Source: Syntrophomonadaceae bacterium (lineage in GTDB: Bacteria; Bacillota; Syntrophomonadia; Syntrophomonadales; Syntrophomonadaceae). From it: a DNA stretch of 58,387 nucleotides. The stretch spans positions 1 to 58,387 of the forward strand of contig JAQWBP010000003.1 of assembly GCA_028706315.1 (NCBI GenBank), in the 5' to 3' direction. The stretch's first letter is position 1. Each line of letters starts with the position of its first letter. Of this stretch, positions 32,931 to 42,027 are shown one piece after another. A model generated the notes under the pieces. It saw only the letters and a program-made list of their open reading frames with translations. It made no database searches and was not told the DNA's origin. The position numbers were made by a program, and so were the translations under genes.

Positions 32931-33080
32931 TTAACCGGCCGGTTTGACCACCGGAATACCTTTATCTATCAATCGGGATACAAAATACTCAATCATTTCC
33001 ACTGCACAACCGGCGCAGTTATACACGATGTCTAGTATGGATTTTGTCGAAAAATGGCCGTTGTTTGCTTTTTCATTAGC
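32931..33080 (-). pseudogene. 3' fragment of an unidentified gene
   Basis: An open frame of about 49 codons ends at the TAA at 32931-32933 and has no suitable start. It encodes a stretch with YNCAGCAVEMIEYFVSRLID and ends VVKPAG. It stops abruptly next to the HTH-gene remnant at 33087, so it is probably what remains of a gene that lay beside mntR. I cannot name the parent protein. Confidence 0.5.
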
Positions 33081-33086
33081 TTATTT

Positions 33087-33211
33087 TTAAACATACTGGC
33101 ACGAATAGAGAACCCTACCAGAGAGCAACTGCTATCCTATCAGAAAAAGAGAGTAAGGAAGTTTACCGATAGCTTGCAAAAAAGCCTCCGTTAAAACGGA
33201 AGCTTTTATTT
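33087..33211 (+). pseudogene. Remnant of a second HTH regulator gene with terminator
   Basis: 33087-33180 matches 29857-29954 of the intact HTH gene (CATACTGGCACGAA, AGAGAGCAACT and so on) with scattered changes. 33178-33211 matches the end hairpin of that gene at 30389-30422. The coding part between them and the whole front half are missing. The remnant has no usable frame. Confidence 0.9.
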
Positions 33212-33231
33212 GTCCATGTACAAACGAATCA

Positions 33232-33693
33232 TCAGTCCTTTTTCAAGCATAGCATACTGCTGGTGTACTCTATCACCATCTCATTACGCTGATTATATGT
33301 TTTATTTTTGTATTTCAGTAAATTTATCTTTGGATTTTTTGTGGGACGAAAATCAACTACCTCTGCGTCTGCTCTAAGTGTATCGCCGAAAAGGACCGGT
33401 TTGGTGATACTTACGTTCTCTACGCCGACATAAGCATAGATGGAATACCCATTACCTTCCAACAACTCGGCAACTGTGTCGGCGTTATGAACCAGACCGT
33501 CTGCAACAACAAATATGATTGGAGCAGCAAGTGAACGTTCCTTAAACCAGGTCCCCTTGGCATACTCCGAATTGCTATGAACTGCCATATTAAACCAGGT
33601 GAGTTGGTGCAGGATAGAAAAATCCCCCACATCAAGTGTCCGGTTAACCCTACAAGGAATTTTGGTACCAGCGACAATACTCGCATTACTCAT
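33232..33693 (-). CDS. MaoC-like hot-dog fold protein, probable hydratase
   Basis: A 153-residue hot-dog protein with the MaoC-type pattern (DVGDFSILHQLTWFNMAVH; KPVLFGDTLRADAEVVDFRP). Such proteins hydrate enoyl-CoAs or act as related acyl-CoA enzymes. The ATG follows AGGAGGGG. It lies 83 bases after an acrylyl-CoA reductase-type gene on the same strand, so both may act on short acyl-CoA intermediates. Confidence 0.75.
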   Translation of the reverse strand: MSNASIVAGTKIPCRVNRTLDVGDFSILHQLTWFNMAVHSNSEYAKGTWFKERSLAAPIIFVVADGLVHNADTVAELLEGNGYSIYAYVGVENVSITKPVLFGDTLRADAEVVDFRPTKNPKINLLKYKNKTYNQRNEMVIEYTSSMLCLKKD

Positions 33694-33776
33694 AAACTAA
33701 CCCCTCCTATTATATTTATTCTCATCCCCCACAGGGGAGGGCACACTCGCGCAAAAACAACGTTTTATGATTACTA

Positions 33777-34781
33777 TCAAGCATTCACGTCGACAACAAG
33801 ATGGCCGTGGACATTTCCTGCAAGAATCTCCTTAGTATACTGTGGGACTTCCTCTAGTTTAATAACCTTATTTATTTTAGCTAATGCCGAATCCGGGATG
33901 TCAGTTACTAGACGTTCCCACGCTGCCTTTCTCCTCGGGGTGGGGCACCAGACCGAATCAACGCCTCTCAGGCTGACGCCGCGCAGAATAAAAGGCATTA
34001 CCGTTGTCGGGAGATCAAAACCTGCCGCAAGGCCGCAGCCGGCAACACAGCCACCATAGTTCATCTCAGAGAGAACCCTGGAGAGAACTATGCTCCCTAC
34101 CGTATCAACCGCACCCATCCATTTCTGGGTTTCGAGTGGTCTGGACATTTCAGACCATTCTTGTCCACCGGCAAATGATTTCGCCCCAATATCTTTAAGA
34201 AATTCATGCGTTGACTCCTGCCCCGGCGCCGTTAGAGCCGTTACGTCATACCCGAGTTTAGCCAGTATGGCAACCGCATTGCTTCCAACTCCTCCTGCCG
34301 CGCCTGTGACTATTATAGGACCGCTTTCGGGTGTTATGCCTGCTTCTTCAAGAGTCATAACACAGAGCATTGCAGTATACCCAACAGTGCCAATTGCCAT
34401 GGCTTTTTTTGTATCCATTCCCTTCGGAAGAGGAATAAGAAAGTCGGATTTGATTCGGGCCATCTGCGCATAACCGCCCCAGTATCTTTCGCCAACACTC
34501 CATCCATTTAATATAACTTGATCGCCTGGTTTATAATCTGGAGATTTCGATTCAAGAACCGTTCCCGACAGGTCGAGTCCGGGTACCATGGGAAATTTCC
34601 GAAAAATTCTGTTTTTACCCGCAAAACCCAAACCCTCCTTGTAATTCACTGTGGAATAGTCTACCTTAATCAGTACATCTTCCTGGGGAAGATCATTGAC
34701 AGTCAACTGCTTAATCTCCGCAACTGTTTTCCCATCAACCTGCTCTACAACAAGCGCTTTAAACGTTCCTTCACCCGACAT
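33777..34781 (-). CDS. acuI: YhdH/AcuI-family oxidoreductase, probable acrylyl-CoA reductase
   Basis: A 334-residue medium-chain dehydrogenase/reductase without the zinc site. Marks of the YhdH/YhfP family are YSTVNYKEGL near residue 43, GLDLSGTV, VTGAAGGVGSNAVAIL (nucleotide binding) and GCGLAAGFDLPTTVMPFILRG. AcuI reduces acrylyl-CoA to propionyl-CoA with NADPH. The ATG follows GGGAGG. A hairpin followed by a T-run lies about 140 bases upstream (34921-34953), which could attenuate transcription. Confidence 0.85.
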   Translation of the reverse strand: MSGEGTFKALVVEQVDGKTVAEIKQLTVNDLPQEDVLIKVDYSTVNYKEGLGFAGKNRIFRKFPMVPGLDLSGTVLESKSPDYKPGDQVILNGWSVGERYWGGYAQMARIKSDFLIPLPKGMDTKKAMAIGTVGYTAMLCVMTLEEAGITPESGPIIVTGAAGGVGSNAVAILAKLGYDVTALTAPGQESTHEFLKDIGAKSFAGGQEWSEMSRPLETQKWMGAVDTVGSIVLSRVLSEMNYGGCVAGCGLAAGFDLPTTVMPFILRGVSLRGVDSVWCPTPRRKAAWERLVTDIPDSALAKINKVIKLEEVPQYTKEILAGNVHGHLVVDVNA

Positions 34782-34920
34782 AATATGTACCTCCCATGTG
34801 TTTAACTCCGTCCAAAGTCAATCTGTTTTGAAAGACACCACCTGGTCAAAACCTGAACAAAATAAGACTTTTGTTAGCTTCCACTATAAGAATGTTGCAA
34901 TTTTCATACCAAAAATAAAA

Positions 34921-34953
34921 AACTCGCCCTAGCTCAAAGTTATGGCTAAAGCG
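34921..34953 (-). terminator. Terminator or attenuator upstream of acuI
   Basis: On the minus strand CTCGC-TTTAGC ... GCTAGGG-CGAG folds to a hairpin followed by TTTTTTATTTTT. It can end transcripts coming from the stretch to the right, or act as an attenuator in the acuI leader. Confidence 0.6.
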
Positions 34954-35249
34954 AGATCACTAGAAAGATTTTTTTTGTTAATTTGTTGCGTTATTCCAAC
35001 ACAAACAGATTATCTGATCGTTGTAACCGCGCAACGTCTTTTTGTAGAAATACAATAAAATAAATTTGTTGAGTTTTTTTGATGTTTTTTAGTGTTATCT
35101 TTCAATATTTATATATAATAGGGGCAGAAATTCTCATAATTATAATGCACCTCGGCAACAAAACGGATTTTATTTTAGTTGCATGATTGCAGCTTTCATT
35201 GTAGCGCTGCATAAATTCGGCTACTCCTCCCCGATTAATTGTAAATAAT
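34954..35249. other. Noncoding stretch with possible leader RNA
   Basis: About 300 AT-rich bases between the tRNA terminator and the acuI attenuator. On the minus strand a more GC-rich part near 35140-35240 (GGGGAGGAGTAGCC, GCAGCGCTAC, GCTGCAATCATGCAAC, GCCGAGGTGC) could fold. No known riboswitch family is recognised. Confidence 0.35.
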
Positions 35250-35287
35250 AAAAAAAAAGGGTTTCAGATTAAAATCTGAAACCCCTT
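35250..35287 (-). terminator. Terminator of the tRNA cluster
   Basis: GGGTTTCAGATT and AATCTGAAACCC form a perfect 12-bp stem. On the minus strand it is followed by TTTTTTTTATTATT, just beyond tRNA-Ser(GGA). Confidence 0.92.
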
Positions 35288-35301
35288 GATAATTCATTAA
35301 C

Positions 35302-35394
35302 TGGCGGAGAGGGCGGGATTCGAACCCGCGAACGCTTTTGACACGTTACTCGATTTCCAATCGAGCGCCTTCAGCCGTACTCAGCCACCTCTCC
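35302..35394 (-). tRNA. tRNA-Ser(GGA)
   Basis: A class II tRNA with long variable arm, encoded CCA, acceptor stem GGAGAGG/CCTCTCC and anticodon loop TTGGAAA, reading UCC/UCU. It is the last gene of the cluster. The 60 bases at its 3' side are duplicated at 30433-30492. It is the probable partner of the serine T-box upstream of the aminotransferase gene. Confidence 0.97.
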
Positions 35395-35409
35395 ACACAA
35401 AAAAATTTT

Positions 35410-35502
35410 CACTTTTTAATTATTAATTTTTAATGCTTAATTTTGAATTATGGTAAAGAAATGCTGGGCATTTCTTCGTTAGTTTATAACTAAAAATTCA
35501 TA
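35410..35502. repeat. Small palindromic element, copy 1
   Basis: AT-rich arms surround a core hairpin AGAAATGC-tgg-GCATTTCT (35457-35475). About 55 bases (35428-35480) match 36376-36428 with about eight differences. Both copies lie beside tRNA-Ser genes. Confidence 0.75.
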
Positions 35503-35509
35503 AAGATAG

Positions 35510-36054
<545 letters not shown>

Positions 36055-36065
36055 TCACCGCCATA

Positions 36066-36142
36066 TGGTGCGCCCGAGAGGACTCGAACCCCTGGCACGC
36101 GGTTTAGGAAACCGCTGCTCTATCCTCCTGAGCTACGGGCGC
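36066..36142 (-). tRNA. tRNA-Arg(CCT)
   Basis: A 77-base class I tRNA with acceptor GCGCCCG/CGGGCGC, encoded CCA and anticodon CCT in the loop TTCCTAA, reading AGG. It lies 39 bases upstream of tadA. Confidence 0.96.
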
Positions 36143-36182
36143 CTATATTTCTAATTAAAAATCCATAATTATTTAAATAAAA

Positions 36183-36259
36183 TGGCGCGCCCGGAGGGAT
36201 TCGAACCCCCGACCTCCAGATTCGTAGTCTGTCACTCTATCCAGCTGAGCTACGGGCGC
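36183..36259 (-). tRNA. tRNA-Arg(ACG)
   Basis: A 77-base class I tRNA with encoded CCA and anticodon loop TACGAAT. The ACG anticodon needs conversion to ICG by TadA, whose gene is in the same cluster. Confidence 0.96.
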
Positions 36260-36263
36260 ATAA

Positions 36264-36357
36264 TGGCGGAGAGAGAGGGATTCGAACCCTCGAAGCAGCT
36301 TTAAACCGCTTACTCGCTTAGCAGGCGAGCGCCTTCAGCCAACTCGGCCATCTCTCC
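36264..36357 (-). tRNA. tRNA-Ser(GCT)
   Basis: A class II tRNA with encoded CCA and anticodon loop CTGCTAA, reading AGC/AGU. It lies four bases from tRNA-Arg(ACG). Confidence 0.96.
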
Positions 36358-36360
36358 ACA

Positions 36361-36450
36361 TAAAAAATTATTGATTTTTAATGCTTAATTATGAATTATG
36401 ATAATGAAATGCGGAGGCATTTCTTCTTTAATTCATAACTCCTAAAATAG
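36361..36450. repeat. Small palindromic element, copy 2
   Basis: The second copy of the element at 35410-35502, with core hairpin GAAATGC-ggag-GCATTTC (36406-36423) between tRNA-Ser(GCT) and tRNA-Ser(TGA). Confidence 0.75.
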
Positions 36451-36451
36451 G

Positions 36452-36541
36452 TGGCGGAGGAGGTGGGATTCGAACCCACGGAACCCGCAAAGGTTCAACG
36501 GTTTTCAAGACCGCCTCCTTCAACCGCTCGGACACCCCTCC
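36452..36541 (-). tRNA. tRNA-Ser(TGA)
   Basis: A class II tRNA with encoded CCA and anticodon loop CTTGAAA, reading UCA. It is the first gene of the cluster, behind its own promoter. With GGA, CGA and GCT it completes the set for all six serine codons. Confidence 0.96.
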
Positions 36542-36577
36542 ACTCTGAAGGTGCATCTCTATTTCAATGCAAAAGAA

Positions 36578-36606
36578 AGTATATCATAGCATATATGCAT
36601 TGTCAA
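36578..36606 (-). promoter_or_regulatory. Promoter of the tRNA cluster
   Basis: TTGACA (36601-36606), 17 bases, TATACT (36578-36583) on the minus strand, between serS and the first tRNA-Ser. Confidence 0.85.
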
Positions 36607-36626
36607 TATAGCTTTTCCCCGAGTTT

Positions 36627-37916
<1,290 letters not shown>

Positions 37917-38011
37917 TTAGACATAAACAACCGGACTGTTACTCTGTTCCTACCAAACCTCCAACAACATCTCAAGAAGTACTCCTATTTATCTTTACGA
38001 CTCTATACCAT

Positions 38012-39604
38012 TTAAAACTTAAGTAACCTGGGGCGGTTTAAAATACCGTCGATTGCACCTAGTCTTTCCAGAACCTCGTCATTAGCCTGGTTATCGATGT
38101 TAACCAGCATAATAGCTGTTTCGCCTTTTACTTTCCGAGCCACTTTCATACTGGCTATATTAACCCCTTTATCACCCAGAGCCGTAGTAAATGGCCCAAT
38201 TACTCTAGGGCGATCCTGATTTTCCACCATTATTACATATCCTTCCAGATTAGCTTCAGTTTCATAACCATTTATTTCTACTAGAAGTGGTTGTCTAGCT
38301 CGGGATAATGTACCGGCTACATCTAGTTGATGCCCGTTATTTTTAACCCGCGCAGTTATTAGATTTTTATACCTTTTCGGACTCTGTTCTTCTTTTCTTT
38401 CGTATACTTTTATCTCACGGTCTTCGGCCATGAGCCTGGCATTAATGTAATTAACTTTCTCATCCATTACCGGATGTAGTAATCCTTTGAGAAATGCTAT
38501 CGTTAATATTTCTGTTTCATTTCTGGTTATAGGGCCTGAGTAGGTTAATTCTATCTGTCCTACTGGTGCTTTTTCTGTCTGGTAATATATACTTCCCATT
38601 TTCTCGGCCAGTGTTATATACGGTTTCAGGTATTGCAACTCTTCGGTGAGCATAGTCGGTAGATTGACTACATTAGGGACGATATCACCCTTAAGTGCCA
38701 TTATGACTTGTTCTGCAATGTTTTCCCCTACTCGTTTCTGGGCTTCGAAAGTATCTGCACCCAGATGTGGTGTACCGACTACTTGGTTAAATTCAAACAG
38801 GGGGTTATTGATGGCAGGTTCTTTTTCAAAAACATCCAGGCCAGCACTAGCTACTTTTCCTGACTTAAGCGCTGCTAAAAGAGCTGTTTCTTTTATAATA
38901 CCCCCCCGGGCGCAATTTACAACCCTGACTCCATTTTTAGCCAGAGATAACATTTTTTCATCGATCATATGCATAGTTTCTTCATTCCTGGGAGTATGCA
39001 CGGTTATGAAATCTGCTTCTTGCATTAATTCTTCCAGGGTTGCCTTTTTTTCAGTTCCATAACGTGTAAAGCGCTGGTCGGAGATATATGGGTCATAAGC
39101 TATTACTTTCATGTTAAAGGCTTTAAGCCGAGTAGCCACCATTGATCCTATCCTGCCTAGTCCTACAATACCTGCTGTTTTTCCATATAACTCAATCCCC
39201 CGGAAAGGTTTTCTATCCCAGGTTCCCCTTTTAAGATAACTGTTAGCCCAGGCAGTATTACGACAGGATGATAATAACAGGCTTATGGTCTGCTCGGCAG
39301 CGGAGATGGTATTACTGTCTGGCGTATTAGCCACCAGTATACCGTGCCGTGTACAGACATCAACATTGATATTGTCGATACCATTACCTGCCCTGCCTAC
39401 TACTTTTAAGCGACTAGCTTTTTGTAATAACTCTTCATCGACCTTGGTAACACTTCTCACAATCAATGCGTCATACTGGTCGATAATAGCCAGCAACTCT
39501 TCCCGAGAAATACCTTCCCGGTAATCAACCTCAAGATATTTTTTTAATAAAGTAATACCTTCCTCAGCAATCCTTTCACTAACAATCACCTTTTTCTTAT
39601 CCAT
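38012..39604 (-). CDS. serA: D-3-phosphoglycerate dehydrogenase
   Basis: A 530-residue enzyme of the long form. A substrate-binding and NAD-binding core (GIVGLGRIGSMVATRL; catalytic Arg, Glu and His in VNCARGGI, DVFEKEP and TPHLGA) is followed by the intervening domain and a C-terminal ACT domain (about residues 455-530) for serine feedback. It makes 3-phosphohydroxypyruvate, the first step of serine synthesis. It lies 28 bases after the aminotransferase gene. Confidence 0.98.
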   Translation of the reverse strand: MDKKKVIVSERIAEEGITLLKKYLEVDYREGISREELLAIIDQYDALIVRSVTKVDEELLQKASRLKVVGRAGNGIDNINVDVCTRHGILVANTPDSNTISAAEQTISLLLSSCRNTAWANSYLKRGTWDRKPFRGIELYGKTAGIVGLGRIGSMVATRLKAFNMKVIAYDPYISDQRFTRYGTEKKATLEELMQEADFITVHTPRNEETMHMIDEKMLSLAKNGVRVVNCARGGIIKETALLAALKSGKVASAGLDVFEKEPAINNPLFEFNQVVGTPHLGADTFEAQKRVGENIAEQVIMALKGDIVPNVVNLPTMLTEELQYLKPYITLAEKMGSIYYQTEKAPVGQIELTYSGPITRNETEILTIAFLKGLLHPVMDEKVNYINARLMAEDREIKVYERKEEQSPKRYKNLITARVKNNGHQLDVAGTLSRARQPLLVEINGYETEANLEGYVIMVENQDRPRVIGPFTTALGDKGVNIASMKVARKVKGETAIMLVNIDNQANDEVLERLGAIDGILNRPRLLKF

Positions 39605-39632
39605 TCCTTCACTCCCCCTGATTTTTAGACTA

Positions 39633-40787
39633 CTAATAATTGTCTAGTAAGAATTCTTGTGCCTTTTTAACCCCGGCACCAGGGGTTAAGTTGTAACCTA
39701 ATTTAATAAGAGTTATCTCGAGCGCTGCCAGAACGGAAAGCAAATCGAGTTCTCTTACATAACCCAGGTGACCTATGCGAAATATAACGTTATCCAGGCT
39801 CTGTTGCCCCCCCGCCAAGACTATGTTATATTTCTCCAGCATTTCCTTACGTATTTGGTTGGAACCTATGTTTTCCGGTGCGTAAACAGCAGTTAGCGCA
39901 GTCGAGGCTGCTGCATCACCAGCAAAAAGCTCCAGTCCCATTGCTTTTATAGCACCTCTGACCATATCGCGATATCTCTTATGCCTAGTCAGTAGATTAT
40001 CCAAACCTTCTTCTAACATCATTCTTACGGCTTCCTGCAGCCCGTAAAAAAGAGCGATTGGCGGCGTAAAGGCGGTTTGCCCTTTCTCCAGGTATTTCAG
40101 TCCTTTAGTAACATCCCAGTAAAACCTGTGGTTAGTATTATGCTGGTGAACCTGAAGTGCTCGGTCATTAAATGCCATTAAACCAAGACCGGGAGGTAGC
40201 ATAAATGCCTTTTGTGACCCACTGACAGCTACATCTATCCTCCACTCATCCATTCTTAACTCTACTGCTGCCAATCCGCTTACTGAATCTACCATAAGGA
40301 GTGCCGGATGGTCCCCCATAGCCTCCCGGACTGCCTTTATATTATTAAATACACCAGTAGATGTATCATTATGCGTAATAAGCACGGCTTTGATTTCATG
40401 GTTTTTGTCTTGTTCAATACGGTTTTTTATTACCCCAGGATCAGCCGCCTGCCCCCAGGGAAAATCTATTTTCTCAACACGGGCTCCAAAATTTACAGCT
40501 ATCTCTGCAAATCGGTCACCAAAAACTCCAATTGAAATGGCCAGAACTTTATCGCCGGGAGAAATAAAATTTGCTACGGCTGCTTCCATCATCCCTGTTC
40601 CTGAAGAAGGGTACATTAAAACATTATGCCTGGTATGGTAGACTTTTTTTACTCCTTCGGTAACCTCACGCAGTATCTCTTGGAATTCCGGGCCTCTGTG
40701 GTTTATCATCGATCTGTTCATTGCCCGTACTACTCTTTCCGGTACAGGTGTAGGGCCGGGAAGGAGTAAGAATTGGTCTCCTTGCAT
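39633..40787 (-). CDS. Class V aminotransferase, serine-pyruvate/glyoxylate type
   Basis: A 384-residue PLP enzyme of the alanine-glyoxylate/serine-pyruvate aminotransferase group. The opening FLLPGPTPVPERV and the PLP lysine in SGSQKAFMLPPGLG are clear. Next to serA, and with no other phosphoserine aminotransferase gene in the window, it probably performs the transamination step of serine synthesis, as related enzymes do in some anaerobes and archaea. A serine T-box precedes it. The ATG follows AGGAGG. Confidence 0.88.
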   Translation of the reverse strand: MQGDQFLLLPGPTPVPERVVRAMNRSMINHRGPEFQEILREVTEGVKKVYHTRHNVLMYPSSGTGMMEAAVANFISPGDKVLAISIGVFGDRFAEIAVNFGARVEKIDFPWGQAADPGVIKNRIEQDKNHEIKAVLITHNDTSTGVFNNIKAVREAMGDHPALLMVDSVSGLAAVELRMDEWRIDVAVSGSQKAFMLPPGLGLMAFNDRALQVHQHNTNHRFYWDVTKGLKYLEKGQTAFTPPIALFYGLQEAVRMMLEEGLDNLLTRHKRYRDMVRGAIKAMGLELFAGDAAASTALTAVYAPENIGSNQIRKEMLEKYNIVLAGGQQSLDNVIFRIGHLGYVRELDLLSVLAALEITLIKLGYNLTPGAGVKKAQEFLLDNY

Positions 40788-40846
40788 CTTAATTACTACC
40801 TCCTTGGTATTTCTCTTTACTATATTTTATTGCATATTTAGATAAA

Positions 40847-41056
40847 AAAACCCCTCATCCCTTGTAGGGACGAGAGGTAAATTCCCGCGTTACCACCCTT
40901 TTTGGTGTTTTACACCCGCTCTTCGGTTTTAACGGTCCCACCGGAACTGTTTTCACAGCCTGCTCCCAGGGTGGATTCAAAATAGAGCTATACTGGTTTG
41001 CACCGACCACCAGTTCTCTGTAATAGCACTTATCTTTACTATTCCCTTTCATCGCA
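40847..41056 (-). promoter_or_regulatory. Serine T-box riboswitch
   Basis: On the minus strand: stem I with AGAGAACTGGTGG and GGTGCAAACCAG; the specifier context GAA-TCC-ACC with TCC at 40973-40975 (a serine codon, read by tRNA-Ser(GGA)); the T-box GGGTGGTAACGCGGGAATT (40879-40897); and a terminator ACCTCTCGTCCC...GGGATGAGGGG with a T-run (40848-40879). Uncharged tRNA-Ser should stabilise the antiterminator and turn on the aminotransferase-serA-serS operon. Confidence 0.92.
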
Positions 41057-41079
41057 ATTTTAGCTTTAAGATTGAACTC

Positions 41080-41108
41080 ATTATATTATATGGCATATAG
41101 TTTTTCAA
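41080..41108 (-). promoter_or_regulatory. Promoter of the T-box serine operon
   Basis: TTGAAA (41103-41108), 17 bases, TATAAT (41080-41085) on the minus strand, starting transcription a short distance before stem I of the T-box. Confidence 0.8.
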
Positions 41109-41123
41109 GGTAAGCTATCCAAA

Positions 41124-41999
41124 CTATTCAAGTATTTCATAGCTTCCTGCTGTTACCGGACCTTTTAAGTTATCTAGTACCCTTTCTAAGAGAATACCTT
41201 CTCTTTCCGGATATTTATAGCCATAGCTGGCTCTAATGGCCAGAGTTACAAATTGTACGGCTCGATCCAGGGCAATAGGTAAGCTATCTCCTTGTAACAT
41301 ACTGCCAACTATTACACTAGTAAAGGCATCCCCGGTTCCCGGGAAATGGGCTGGTATGTAGTCACAGGCTACTTTCCAAAAGCGGCCATCATCACTATCA
41401 TAAGCTACAGAATAAGTTTTTTTCTTAGCTCGTGGATCAGGGACACTAGTTATTATTACTATCTCAGGACCCATATGGGCAAGTCTGCAGAGCCATTCCT
41501 TCATATCCTTCTCTTCAAAAGTATCGGGATATGGTTCATCTAAAAGAAAAGCTGCCTCAGTCAGGTTCGGGGTAATTATATCGGCTAATTTAATAAAATA
41601 GCGCATTTTCTCTACCATTTCCATATTCATGGTGTCGTAGAGTTCTCCATTATCCCCCACAACCGGGTCGATTACAATTAAAGGATTACAATTGTTAAAT
41701 GTTTTTATACACCTAGAAATCATATCGACCTGACGGGGCGATCCTAAAAAACCGGTATAAATGCAATCAAATTTTATTTTCAAAGATCTCCAGTGCTCGA
41801 TATATCCTTCTAATTGATCAGTAAAATCCATAAAAGTATAATTTTCAAAGCCGCCCGTATGAGTAGAAAGTATGGCCGTAGGTACGGGACATACTTGAAT
41901 ACCCATCGAAGATATTATCGGTATAATTGCAGTTAGTGATGCTCGACCAAAACCTGATAAATCATGTATTGCTGCGACCCTTGATACAGGCGATTGCAT
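41124..41999 (-). CDS. Pyridoxamine/pyridoxal kinase
   Basis: A 291-residue ribokinase-fold kinase of the PdxY/PdxK type (AAIHDLSGFGRASLTAIIPI; DPVVGDNGELY; ATP/anion-hole region HFPGTGDAFTSVIVG). It phosphorylates vitamin B6 vitamers to supply PLP, the cofactor of the neighbouring aminotransferase. It lies between gyrA and the T-box on the same strand. The ATG follows AAGGGG. Confidence 0.9.
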   Translation of the reverse strand: MQSPVSRVAAIHDLSGFGRASLTAIIPIISSMGIQVCPVPTAILSTHTGGFENYTFMDFTDQLEGYIEHWRSLKIKFDCIYTGFLGSPRQVDMISRCIKTFNNCNPLIVIDPVVGDNGELYDTMNMEMVEKMRYFIKLADIITPNLTEAAFLLDEPYPDTFEEKDMKEWLCRLAHMGPEIVIITSVPDPRAKKKTYSVAYDSDDGRFWKVACDYIPAHFPGTGDAFTSVIVGSMLQGDSLPIALDRAVQFVTLAIRASYGYKYPEREGILLERVLDNLKGPVTAGSYEILE

Positions 42000-42027
42000 A
42001 CTTTATTCCCCTTTCATGGTTGCGGGA

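Noticed and set aside
34954-35249. yybP-ykoY or lysine riboswitch upstream of acuI
   Set aside because: GGGGAGGAGTAGCC is only superficially similar; other conserved parts are missing, so it is kept as an unassigned leader.
40855-41052. 65-codon minus-strand frame upstream of the aminotransferase
   Set aside because: It lies entirely within the T-box riboswitch, whose conserved elements explain the sequence.
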